This document shows, one piece after another, positions 6,772 to 13,804 of a stretch of DNA of 20,219 nucleotides (the first letter of the stretch is position 1; every line of letters starts with the position of its first letter). Below the pieces are notes generated by a model. The model made no database searches and was not told where the DNA came from. It saw only the letters and a list, made by a program, of their open reading frames with translations. A program made the translations under genes and the position numbers. Location of the stretch: positions 1 through 20,219 of the forward strand of contig CABUVH010000016.1 of assembly GCA_902494935.1 (NCBI GenBank), given 5' to 3'. The stretch comes from an uncultured Collinsella sp. GTDB lineage: Bacteria > Actinomycetota > Coriobacteriia > Coriobacteriales > Coriobacteriaceae.

Positions 6772-8028
6772 ATGGCTTCCACCAACTCCAACAAGGGTCG
6801 CGCCGTCGTGCTTTCCGCCGCGTGCGTCACCATGTTCTTCATCAGCTCCATCGCGCTGTATTCCGTCGTGAGCAAGAACCTGCTCGCCGTCTACCCCGAG
6901 TGGTCGAGCGCCCTTACCTGGGCCTTCCCGGTCTTTCAGACCATCATGGCCGTGACGGGTATCTTCGCCGGCCGCATCTCCGATAAGATCGGCCCGCGCA
7001 ACGTCGTGATCGCCGCCGCCGTGTGCTACGGCCTGGGCTGGTTCATGTCCGGCACCGTCACCGAGCCGTGGCAGTTCTACCTGTGGTTCTCGCTCGTCGC
7101 CGCCATCGGCAACGGTCTGGGCTACAACCCGGCGCTCACCACCGGCCAAAAGTGGTTCATCGACAAGAAGGGTCTCGCCTCCGGCATCACCCTGGCCGCT
7201 TCGACCGCCGGTCCCGCCGTGCTGTCCCCGGTACTCGCCTCGCTGCTCATCCCGAGCCTGGGCATCTTTGGCGCCCTCAAGGCACTCGGCGTCATCTTCT
7301 TTGTGACGATCGCCGCCTCCGCCCTGTTCCTGAAGGCCCCCGAGGCCGGTTGGCTGCCCGAGGGCTTCGAGGCCCCCAAGGGTGGCGCACATGCCGGCAC
7401 CTTCGGTGACCTCACCCCGGGCGAGATGGTCAAGACCCCGCGCTTCTGGGTCCTCATCGTCACCTTCGCCTTTGCCGCCACCGCGGGCACCCTGCTCGTA
7501 GGCAAGGTTGCCTCCATCGCCGCCGTCCAGCTCTTCGCCGACCCCACGAGCGCCGCGGCCGTCGCCCTCGGCGGTGTGGTCGTCTCCGTCAACACCTGCG
7601 CCAACCTGGTTGGCCGTCTGTCCTTTGGCCAGATCATCGACAAGCTCGGCGCCTATAAGTCGCTGCTCATCAGCCTTGTCGTCACCATCGTCGCGCTCGT
7701 CATCATGTCGATGAGCTTTACGCAGAGCATGTTCTTTGTGGCGCTCGCCCTGCTCGGCTTTAGCTTTGGCGCCCTGCTCGTCATCTACCCGCCGCTCACC
7801 GGTGGCGCCTTTGGCACCAGCAATATCGGCGTCAACTACGGCATCATGTTTTTGGGCTACGCCGCTTCCACCTGGATCAGCCAGCCCATCACCGCCGTGC
7901 TGTACCACGCCGAGGCCGGCAGCGCCGCCTACCAGCAGTCCTTCTACGGCGCCATCGTGATCGCCGCCATCGCCGTCGTGCTCACCGTCTACATGATGGT
8001 CTCCGACAGCAAGAAGAAGTCCGCCTAG
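6772..8028 (+). CDS. MFS transporter, OFA (oxalate/formate antiporter)-like
   Basis: A 418-residue integral membrane protein with about twelve hydrophobic segments. The MFS loop 2-3 signature is visible as GRISDKIGPRNV. The stretch GNGLGYNPALTTGQKWFIDK plus KGLASG matches the characteristic G-x-G-x-x-Y ... K-W-F-x-D-K-K-G-L-A-S-G region of the OFA subfamily, which carries small mono- and dicarboxylates. The ribosome site, GAAAGAG just upstream, is modest. It sits 66 bases after the SDR gene, with a GGAGGA/TCCTCC pair (6719-6724 with 6742-6747) in between, and 68 bases before the Gfo/Idh gene. It probably imports the compound the flanking dehydrogenases oxidise. The actual substrate is unknown. 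Confidence 0.88.
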   Translation: MASTNSNKGRAVVLSAACVTMFFISSIALYSVVSKNLLAVYPEWSSALTWAFPVFQTIMAVTGIFAGRISDKIGPRNVVIAAAVCYGLGWFMSGTVTEPWQFYLWFSLVAAIGNGLGYNPALTTGQKWFIDKKGLASGITLAASTAGPAVLSPVLASLLIPSLGIFGALKALGVIFFVTIAASALFLKAPEAGWLPEGFEAPKGGAHAGTFGDLTPGEMVKTPRFWVLIVTFAFAATAGTLLVGKVASIAAVQLFADPTSAAAVALGGVVVSVNTCANLVGRLSFGQIIDKLGAYKSLLISLVVTIVALVIMSMSFTQSMFFVALALLGFSFGALLVIYPPLTGGAFGTSNIGVNYGIMFLGYAASTWISQPITAVLYHAEAGSAAYQQSFYGAIVIAAIAVVLTVYMMVSDSKKKSA

Positions 8029-8040
8029 TTTTACCGATGC

Positions 8041-8063
8041 GACAAAGGGACAGCCCCTTTGTC
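8041..8063. repeat. Intergenic hairpin of the ACAAAGGG type
   Basis: GACAAAGGG (8041-8049) and CCCTTTGTC (8055-8063) form a perfect 9-bp stem with the loop ACAGC between the MFS and Gfo/Idh genes. No T-run follows, so it is not a standard terminator. The same core (ACAAAGGGGACA and CCTTTGT) recurs in the hairpin at 19830-19864, suggesting a repeated motif in this genome. It might stabilise or process the transcript. Confidence 0.6.
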
Positions 8064-8096
8064 ACATTCCACCGCCACCAGTATTAAGGAGTCGAA

Positions 8097-9137
8097 ATGT
8101 CTGAGCTCAACCCCGTCCGCATTGCCGTTATCGGCGCCGGCGCCATGGGCCGCAACCACATCCGCTTTGTCACCGAGGAGCCCGAGGCCGAGCTCGTCGC
8201 CATCGCCGACGCCTTTGAGGGCGCCCGCGCCACGGCCGAGGCCGCCGGCGTGCCGTTTTATACCGATCCCGCCCAGATGATGGACGAGGTCAAGCCCGAG
8301 GCCGTCATTATCGCCACGCCCAACGACCTACACCTGGGCGTTGCCCGCGAGGCTGTGAAGCGCAACATCGTGCCGTTGGTCGAAAAGCCGATTTCCAACG
8401 ATCTTGAGGATGCCCAGGCCTTCGCCGCCGAGGCCGAGACCGCCGGCGTGCCCGTGCTCGTGGGTCAGCACCGTCGCCACAACCCCTTCGTCAACAAGGC
8501 CAAGGAGATCATCGAGTCCGGCGAGCTGGGCAAGCTCACCGTGTCGAGCTTCCACTACATGATCTATAAGAATGACGAGTACTTCGACGTCGAGTGGCGC
8601 CGCAAGAAGGGCGCCGGCCCGATCCTGGTCAACCTGGTGCACGACGTCGACCTGCTCCGCTATCTGTTGGGCGAGCCCGTTGCCGTCCAGGGTATGCAGT
8701 CCAGCGCCGCCCGCGGTTTTGAGACCGAGGACTCCGCCGTGGTCAACGTTCGTTTTGCCGATGGCGCACTCGCGAGCATGACCATCTCCGACGCCACCGC
8801 CAGCCCCTGGAACTGGGAGGCCACCGCTCGCGAGGATCCGCAGTACCGCCCCTTCGACGCCGACGCCTACTTTATCGGCGGCACTAAGGGCGCCCTTTCG
8901 CTGCCCCGCCTGCACCAGTTCTCCTACGACGGCGCCTCCAACTGGCACAAGCCGCTGCAGATGGAGATCCCGGCCGTCGACCCGGCGCTGCCGCACAAGA
9001 TGCAGCTCAAGCACTTTGTGAAGGTTGTCCGCCGTGAGGTCGAGCCCGTCGTGACCCCCGCCGACAACGTCAAGACGCTCACGCTTCTCAACGCCATCAA
9101 GGAGGCCGCCGAAACCGGCCAGCTCGTCGAGCTGTAA
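8097..9137 (+). CDS. Gfo/Idh/MocA-family oxidoreductase
   Basis: A 346-residue protein of normal family length. The N-terminal Rossmann motif GAGAMG occupies residues 13-18. The EKP motif (E96-K97-P98) supplies the conserved Lys that binds both nicotinamide and substrate. NLVHDVDLLRYL carries the conserved His182. The C-terminal half is the alpha/beta substrate-binding domain. Members oxidise or reduce sugars, inositols and amino sugars with NAD(P). AAGGAG (8086-8091) lies five bases before the ATG. The gene is last in the SDR-MFS-Gfo run and is followed by a strong terminator. The neighbouring SDR and carrier suggest a joint pathway for one compound, perhaps a polyol, inositol-like or quinate-like molecule, but nothing in the sequence fixes the substrate. 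Confidence 0.9.
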   Translation: MSELNPVRIAVIGAGAMGRNHIRFVTEEPEAELVAIADAFEGARATAEAAGVPFYTDPAQMMDEVKPEAVIIATPNDLHLGVAREAVKRNIVPLVEKPISNDLEDAQAFAAEAETAGVPVLVGQHRRHNPFVNKAKEIIESGELGKLTVSSFHYMIYKNDEYFDVEWRRKKGAGPILVNLVHDVDLLRYLLGEPVAVQGMQSSAARGFETEDSAVVNVRFADGALASMTISDATASPWNWEATAREDPQYRPFDADAYFIGGTKGALSLPRLHQFSYDGASNWHKPLQMEIPAVDPALPHKMQLKHFVKVVRREVEPVVTPADNVKTLTLLNAIKEAAETGQLVEL

Positions 9138-9210
9138 TGCCTTAAGAGCGGCCGCGGCAGAAACCCCATGCCGAACCCCTCGGTCCGCCACAAATATGCC
9201 CCTCTTCTTT

Positions 9211-9245
9211 GCCCCGCGAGCAGCCTCCTGCCCGCGGGGCTTTTT
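9211..9245 (+). terminator. Rho-independent terminator of the SDR-MFS-Gfo operon
   Basis: GCCCCGCG (9211-9218) pairs with CGCGGGGC (9233-9240). Inner GCAG/CTGC pairing extends the stem, and five T (9241-9245) follow directly. It lies 73 bases after the Gfo/Idh stop. Confidence 0.9.
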
Positions 9246-9385
9246 GCTACCTTGCCGACGATTTTTCTGGGGCGGGGGCTATTTTGCACCTTAGCTTGAT
9301 TCGTTCGCCACGAAACAGTCTTTTGGGACGGGTGGTATCCTTGGTAGCTCTGTGCTTCAAACGCACCTTAAACGCAAGGAGTCTC

Positions 9386-11533
9386 ATGGATCTTATCGCC
9401 CAGCTCGCCCGCGAGCTCAACCTTAAGGCCGCCAACGTCGAGGCAGCTGTCAAGCTCATCGACGAGGGCAGCACCATCCCCTTTATCTCGCGCTACCGCA
9501 AGGAAGCCACGGGCGGCATGGACGACGTCGCCCTGCGCGCGCTCGACGAGCGCCTGTCCTACCTGCGCAATCTTGAGCAGCGTAAAGAGGACGTCATTCT
9601 GCTCATCGACGCCCAGGGCAAACTCACGCCCGAACTCGAGCAGCAGATTCGCGAGGCCACGCAACTCCAGCGTGTCGAGGACCTCTACAAGCCCTACCGC
9701 AAAAAGCGCATGACCCGCGCGCAGAAGGCCCGCGAGGCGGGCTTGGAGCCGCTCGCTAATATGATCATCATGCAGGCCTCGGCCAAGGGCAGCGCACTCG
9801 ACGCCGCCGCGGACTACGTCAACGAGGAGGCCGGCTTTGACACGCCCGAGAAGGCGCTTGCCGGCGCTGCCGACATCGTGGCCGAGACGGTGGCCGAAGA
9901 CCCCGAGAACGTCGCCGACCTGCGCGCCTTTACGCAAAACACCGCCGACATCGTCGTCGAGGCCACCGACCCCGCCGAGAAGACTCCCTACGAGCCGTAC
10001 TACAGCTATGACGAGCCGCTGCGCCGTATACCCAACCACCGCGTGCTGGCTATCGACCGCGGTGAGCGCGAGGGCAAGCTCCGCGTGCGCGTGAACGTCG
10101 ACGGCGCTGCCGCTACGGCGCGTCTCGGCAGCCGTTGGCCCCGACGCCAGGGCGTCTTCGCGCCCGTCTTTGACGCCGCTATCGCCGACGGTTACAAGCG
10201 CCTCATGGCCCCCTCGCTGGAGCGCGAGGCCCGCGCCAAGCTCACCGTCCGCGCCCAGACCGAGGCCATCAACGTCTTTGCCAAGAATCTTGAGGGGCTG
10301 CTCTCGGCACGCCCCGTCCGCGGCGCCCGCGTGCTCGCGCTCGACCCGGGCTACCGCACCGGCTGCAAGGTCGCCGTCATGGACGAGACCGGCAAGCTGC
10401 TCGACCATGGCGTGGTCTACCCCACCAAGCCGCGCCACGACGTTGCCGGCACCAAGCGCGAGCTCGCCCGCCTCGTCAAGAAGGACAGCGTCAACACCAT
10501 CGTCATCGGCAACGGCACCGCCAGCCGCGAGACCGAGGAAGTCGTCTCGGAGTTCATCGCCGAGCAGGCGCCCAGCCTTCGCTACACCATCGTTAATGAG
10601 GCCGGCGCGTCGGTGTACTCCGCCTCCGAGCTCGCAAGCCAGGAGTATCCCGACCTGGACGTCACCGTGCGCGGCGCCATGAGCCTGGGCCGTCGCCTGC
10701 AGGACCCGCTGGCAGAGCTCGTCAAGATTCCGCCCCAGTCCATCGGCGTGGGTCAGTACCAGCACGACCTTGACCAGGCCGAGCTTTCGCGCACGTTGGG
10801 CCATGTGGTGGAAGACGTCGTCAACCGCGTGGGCGTCGACGTAAACACCGCGAGCGCGAGCCTGCTGGGATATGTATCGGGCATCACGCCGAGCGTGGCC
10901 AAAAACATCGTGGCCTACCGCGAGGAAAACGGCGCCTTCACCGATCGCCGCCAGCTCAAGAAGGTCCCCAAGCTGGGACCCAAGGCATACCTCAACGCCG
11001 CGGGCTTCCTGCGCATCAGCGGCGGCAAGAACCCGCTCGACGCGACAAGCGTCCACCCCGAGAGCTATGAGGTGGCCACATCCGTCTTGGAGCGCGCAGG
11101 CGTTAAAGCCAGCGAGCTCAGCCGCGGCGGCGTACCCGACATCGAGCGCCGTCTGGGCAGCATCTCGACGCTGGCAAGCGACCTGGACTGCGGCACCCTG
11201 ACGCTCATCGACATTGTCAACGAGCTCAAGAAGCCTGGTCGCGACCCGCGCGACGACGCGCCCGAGGTGGTCTTTAGCCGCTCGGCGCTTTCCATCGACG
11301 ACCTGGAACCCGGCATGGAACTCAAGGGCACGGTGCGCAACGTCGTCGACTTTGGCGCCTTCGTCGACGTGGGTGTGCACCAGGACGGCCTCGTGCACAT
11401 CTCCAAGCTCGCCAACCGCTTCGTCAAGCACCCGAGCGACGTGGTGCGCGTCGGCGACACGGTAAAGGTGTGGGTGGAAAAGGTCGATCGCGACCGCAAG
11501 AAGATCTCGCTCACCATGGTGCAGGGAAAGTAG
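9386..11533 (+). CDS. tex: Tex-family S1 RNA-binding protein
   Basis: A 715-residue protein matching Tex in length and order. The N-terminal helical Tex domain begins with LARELNLKAANVEAAVKLI and contains PFISRYRKEATGGMDD. A YqgF/RuvC-like fold starts near residue 315 (VLALDPGYRTGCKVAVMD). Helix-hairpin-helix repeats lie near 485-545 (NTASASLLGYVSGITPSVA and KKVPKLGPKAYLNAAGFLRI). A C-terminal S1 domain spans about 640-713 (GTVRNVVDFGAFVDVGVHQD and GLVHISKL). Tex binds nucleic acid and is linked to transcription and RNA quality control. The open frame extends upstream to 9209, but that would start inside the preceding terminator. ATG 9386 has AAGGAG (9376-9381) and the conserved N-terminus, so it is chosen. 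It is a single gene with its own terminator. Confidence 0.95.
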   Translation: MDLIAQLARELNLKAANVEAAVKLIDEGSTIPFISRYRKEATGGMDDVALRALDERLSYLRNLEQRKEDVILLIDAQGKLTPELEQQIREATQLQRVEDLYKPYRKKRMTRAQKAREAGLEPLANMIIMQASAKGSALDAAADYVNEEAGFDTPEKALAGAADIVAETVAEDPENVADLRAFTQNTADIVVEATDPAEKTPYEPYYSYDEPLRRIPNHRVLAIDRGEREGKLRVRVNVDGAAATARLGSRWPRRQGVFAPVFDAAIADGYKRLMAPSLEREARAKLTVRAQTEAINVFAKNLEGLLSARPVRGARVLALDPGYRTGCKVAVMDETGKLLDHGVVYPTKPRHDVAGTKRELARLVKKDSVNTIVIGNGTASRETEEVVSEFIAEQAPSLRYTIVNEAGASVYSASELASQEYPDLDVTVRGAMSLGRRLQDPLAELVKIPPQSIGVGQYQHDLDQAELSRTLGHVVEDVVNRVGVDVNTASASLLGYVSGITPSVAKNIVAYREENGAFTDRRQLKKVPKLGPKAYLNAAGFLRISGGKNPLDATSVHPESYEVATSVLERAGVKASELSRGGVPDIERRLGSISTLASDLDCGTLTLIDIVNELKKPGRDPRDDAPEVVFSRSALSIDDLEPGMELKGTVRNVVDFGAFVDVGVHQDGLVHISKLANRFVKHPSDVVRVGDTVKVWVEKVDRDRKKISLTMVQGK

Positions 11534-11557
11534 CACGCACAAGACATGCCACGAGCA

Positions 11558-11600
11558 GAGGGCCCGGATGTCCCAACGGACGTCCGGGCCCCTCTTTTTT
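11558..11600 (+). terminator. Rho-independent terminator after tex
   Basis: GAGGGCCCGGATGTCC (11558-11573) pairs with GGACGTCCGGGCCCCTC (11578-11594), apart from one GT-type mismatch and one bulged base. The loop is short and six T (11595-11600) follow. It ends tex and lies just before the convergent DUF6273 gene. Confidence 0.9.
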
Positions 11601-11627
11601 GGAAGATTAAATTAGAGGATTATTAGA

Positions 11628-12419
11628 TTACAGATTAACCCATAAAGCGGGGCGAACGGCGATGCCCGCGGCGTCCACGTAGTCGCCGCCGGAGCGCACC
11701 ACGCCGTCGTCGAGGACGCGGGCCGCGAAGTCCGAGCGGCGACCCGGCGAGCGAAGCCACCAGGTGGACGCGCCATTGTCTTCGTCCAATATCCAAGCAC
11801 CGTCGTTCACAGCCTGCAGGGTCGGCATGCAAATGCGATCGTTGTCAGACTTGAAATATTTGCTGACCTCATCGACGGAAAGTAGCGTAGGAGTGCCGTC
11901 AATTTCCTTCACCTCGTTGCCTGCAAAGGCCTGGGAAACAAAATCGTTCTCGAGCCACTTCTTGAGGTCGGAGGAGCTCCAGTCGTTACCGTCACCCGCA
12001 TCTTCGTTGAATGCATGAGCATCGAGGCCCTTCTCGCTCACGACATAGGCACGGTTGCCTTCGACTGCCAAGACGCGCCACTCGATGGGTTCCTTGCCGT
12101 TCGAGGTGTCGCCGTCCTGCTCGTAGGAGCCAAACTCGACCACGTCGCCCACCTGGCAGCCCTTGAAGGGGTTCTTGTTGAACGCGGGGACAACGACGAA
12201 GATGGCAATCAACACGAGAGCAACGACGCCGGCCGCCGCCCCTCCGATGATAAGCGGCAGCTTCTTTTTGCTGCCAGCTACATTGGTAGACTGCACCTTT
12301 GCAGCTTGCGGCATGGGCGCGACGCCAGGTGCCATGTCTGGGGCTACAACTGGATTACCGGTTTCATCTGAGGGGGGGTCACAGATGCCGTGGGAAACGG
12401 GTTGCCGCAGGCGCAGCAA
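11628..12419 (-). CDS. DUF6273-type membrane-anchored protein, main body of a frameshifted gene
   Basis: The open frame gives 263 residues, but the first 16 are probably not native (see the zinc-ribbon fragment at 12344-12466). After a Pro/Ala-rich linker come KKK and one membrane helix (residues 54-80, LPLIIGGAAAGVVALVLIAI onward). The outer domain starts at VGDVVEFGSYEQD and has the family features IEWRVLAVEGNRAYVVS, WSSSDLKKWLENDF, STWWLRSPG and VRPALWV at the C-terminus, as in DUF6273 proteins of gut Firmicutes and Actinobacteria. The function is unknown; the C-terminal fold recalls the C-type-lectin/formylglycine-enzyme class (inference). Joining to the upstream zinc ribbon needs one extra C in the run at 12372-12378 and would restore a 279-residue protein. 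No own ribosome site was seen at 12419. Confidence 0.7.
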   Translation of the reverse strand: MLRLRQPVSHGICDPPSDETGNPVVAPDMAPGVAPMPQAAKVQSTNVAGSKKKLPLIIGGAAAGVVALVLIAIFVVVPAFNKNPFKGCQVGDVVEFGSYEQDGDTSNGKEPIEWRVLAVEGNRAYVVSEKGLDAHAFNEDAGDGNDWSSSDLKKWLENDFVSQAFAGNEVKEIDGTPTLLSVDEVSKYFKSDNDRICMPTLQAVNDGAWILDEDNGASTWWLRSPGRRSDFAARVLDDGVVRSGGDYVDAAGIAVRPALWVNL

Positions 12420-12466
12420 AACTTAGCTTCGTCAACGTTCTTGGTACCGCATTTAGGACAGAACAT
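12344..12466 (-). pseudogene. Zinc-ribbon N-terminal fragment of the frameshifted DUF6273 gene
   Basis: From ATG 12466 the frame reads MFCPKCGTKNVDEAKFCCAC plus GNPFPT, a classic short zinc ribbon with Cys3, Cys6, Cys17 and Cys20. It then runs into a different tail and stops after 40 residues. AAGGAG (12472-12477, minus sense) lies five bases before the ATG, so this is the real start of the gene. At the seven-C tract (12372-12378 as G on the plus strand) the frame leaves the one that encodes the linker, membrane helix and DUF6273 domain. An eighth C would give VTPPSDETGNPVVAP and continue to 11628. This may be a real mutation, reversible slippage or an assembly error. Confidence 0.75.
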
Positions 12467-12624
12467 AGGATCTCCTTCCTTTCGCTTTTCACACGTTAAG
12501 GCTAGGCCCAAAGCAACCAAACTTGTTGCGCAACATGTCCCGGAGGAGAAAAATCTGTGCGAGCGGGAGCGCGATCGAGACGACATCAGTCAGGTCTTGT
12601 GCAGGGAAAGTAAACCGCCAGAGC
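12467..12624. promoter_or_regulatory. Upstream region of the zinc-ribbon gene with an 18-bp palindrome
   Basis: No gene is supported here. The region contains ACTTGTTGCGCAACATGT (12521-12538). This is an 18-bp palindrome with a single mismatched pair and a perfect 12-bp core (12524-12535), about 55 bases upstream of the zinc-ribbon ATG on the minus strand. It is a plausible operator for a dimeric regulator. No good -35/-10 pair was found. At 12599-12612 the 14 bases GTGCAGGGAAAGTA repeat the last bases of the tex gene (11519-11532). Confidence 0.45.
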
Positions 12625-12836
12625 AAGGGTACCCCCTGTAGCGACGTGCAAAATCGCGAGTATTCTGCAAACTCCGCCGTTCCGGACGCCCCTCAGGAGC
12701 AATAAAGTCAAAAATAGCTCCCGTTTTAGCGTCGTCAGAGCCAAAACGGGGGCTATTCCGTGCTTCAGCTAGCTGGTAAAAGCCTTTACCTTGCTGAATA
12801 CTCTCAATTTTGCACGTCGCGGGCGGGGGTACCTTT
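12625..12836. repeat. 212-bp nested inverted-repeat element (MITE-like or dispersed intergenic repeat)
   Basis: Outer arms 12625-12670 and 12791-12836 are inverted copies matching at 38 of 46 positions, with the shared core GCGACGTGCAAAAT. Inside, AATAGCTCCCGTTTT (12713-12727) pairs with 12743-12757 (one mismatch in 15) around a 15-base loop. No transposase or conserved protein is encoded. The symmetry produces long spurious frames on both strands. Nested palindromy, a defined size and a position between convergent-side gene ends suggest a non-autonomous mobile or REP-like element. Copy number elsewhere cannot be judged from one window. Confidence 0.75.
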
Positions 12837-12840
12837 GCCC

Positions 12841-13017
12841 ACGGCAGGATATGGAAGCCGATTACCAACCTACCGGCAAGCTCGTGTCGGCAGCCCCGGC
12901 TTTTCCTTTGCCTAGCGCGACTCTCGCGAAGCGCGTGAGCGATAGGGAAAGGAAAGACCGGGGCGAACAACCCGCGACACAGCCAGTGTTCACCCTACGG
13001 CAGGATATGGAACCCGA
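12841..13017. repeat. Direct repeat: duplicated 3' tip of the transaldolase gene flanking a hairpin segment
   Basis: ACGGCAGGATATGGAA at 12841-12856 recurs exactly at 12997-13012, 156 bases apart, and both continue to CCGA after one differing base (20 of 21). The right copy is the last codons of the transaldolase (minus sense, GFHILP and stop). The left copy encodes GFHILP, then reads on into WAKV without a stop. Between them lies the long imperfect stem at 12893-12964. The layout looks like a partial gene-end duplication made during an insertion or recombination event. Confidence 0.65.
12893..12964 (-). terminator. Long imperfect hairpin downstream of the transaldolase gene
   Basis: GCCCCGG (12893-12899) pairs with CCGGGGC (12958-12964), and pairing continues inward (TTTCCTTT with AAAGGAAA, CCTA with TAGG), about 22 of 26 positions. 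It begins about 30 bases past the transaldolase stop in its transcription sense. It could end or protect that transcript, but there is no T-run, so the terminator label is tentative. It may instead be another intergenic repeat. Confidence 0.45.
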
Positions 13018-13699
13018 GCGAGGCGATATCCTTGGCAAAGCCGCGCACGGTGTCGAGCGAGACCTCGTACGGATCACGGCCGATGTTCTTGCGCTTGGCC
13101 AGGATGCTGTTGGGCACCGTGATGATCTGGCAACCGCAGGCCTCGGCCTGGTAAATGTTGATGAGCTCGCGCGTGGACGCCCACAGGACCTCGCAGTTGG
13201 GCTTGGCGGCGGCCTTCTTAACCGACTCCGTCACAAACGGAATGGGGTCGACGCCGGTATCGGCGATACGGCCGGCAAAGAGCGAGATGATGGACGGCGT
13301 CTCGGCGTCAACGGCCTCGACCATCTCGTCGACCTGCTCGGGCGTAAAGATGGTGGTGACGTTGACCTTGATGCCATCGGCCGAAAGCTTGCGGACCAGC
13401 TCGGCGGTGGACTCGCCCTTGGTAGTCACGCACGGAATCTTGACGTAGACGTTGTCGGCCCAGGTAGCGATCTCGCGAGCCTCGACCTCCATGGTCTCGA
13501 CGTCATCGGCAAAGACCTCAAACGAGACGGACACATCGGTGATGTGGGTCAGGACCTCCTTGGCAAACGCGCGGTAGTCCGTCACGCCGCCCTTCTTCAT
13601 AAGGGACGGGTTGGTCGTGAAACCCTGAACGTTGCCGTTCTCGTACATGTCGAGCATGCCCTCGAGGTTTGCACCGTCAGCGAACACCTTGATTGCCAT
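12995..13699 (-). CDS. Transaldolase / fructose-6-phosphate aldolase-like protein
   Basis: A 234-residue protein of the short transaldolase class (FSA-like, about 215-230 residues). It has Asp8 in VFADGA, the TTNPS motif (Asn30), and the Schiff-base Lys87 in NVYVKIP, at positions close to Asp6, Asn28 and Lys85 of the E. coli enzyme as I recall it. The end (GFHILP) is also typical. Members cleave or form fructose-6-phosphate or act as true transaldolases in the pentose phosphate pathway; which applies here cannot be told from sequence. An upstream ATG at 13723 has no ribosome site. ATG 13699 has AAAGGAA eight bases ahead and gives the usual N-terminus, so it is chosen. The last 16 bases are duplicated downstream at 12841-12856. 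Confidence 0.9.
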   Translation of the reverse strand: MAIKVFADGANLEGMLDMYENGNVQGFTTNPSLMKKGGVTDYRAFAKEVLTHITDVSVSFEVFADDVETMEVEAREIATWADNVYVKIPCVTTKGESTAELVRKLSADGIKVNVTTIFTPEQVDEMVEAVDAETPSIISLFAGRIADTGVDPIPFVTESVKKAAAKPNCEVLWASTRELINIYQAEACGCQIITVPNSILAKRKNIGRDPYEVSLDTVRGFAKDIASLGFHILP

Positions 13700-13804
13700 C
13701 TGCCTGATTCCTTTCGTTTGCATGCGGCCGATAAACTGCTAAACACTTTACCTATGTTTATCAGGGCGTGAGCTGCGGGTTTTTATCTTCTCGGCGAACG
13801 GTAT

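Noticed and set aside
5659..7908. 749-residue open frame on the minus strand across the SDR and MFS genes
   Set aside because: It lies antisense to two clearly recognisable genes and its Gly/Asp/His-rich translation has no domain; it is a shadow of GC-rich codon bias.
9209..9385. Upstream extension of tex to 9209
   Set aside because: It would begin inside the preceding rho-independent terminator. The Tex N-terminus and AAGGAG support ATG 9386.
9368..11542. 724-residue minus-strand frame opposite tex
   Set aside because: It is a codon-bias shadow of tex, with a low-complexity translation and no family features.
11628..11770. Diversity-generating retroelement target region at the end of the DUF6273 protein
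   Set aside because: The C-terminal fold recalls such targets, but there is no reverse transcriptase, no template repeat and no enrichment of AAC/AAT codons in the window.
12590..12970. 126-residue minus-strand frame across the palindromic element
   Set aside because: Its sequence is dictated by the inverted repeats and the duplicated transaldolase tip. No good start or domain is visible, so it is treated as repeat DNA, although similar hypothetical proteins may be annotated in related genomes.
12791..13771. 326-residue plus-strand frame opposite the transaldolase
   Set aside because: It is antisense to a gene with all catalytic residues and crosses two intergenic hairpins.
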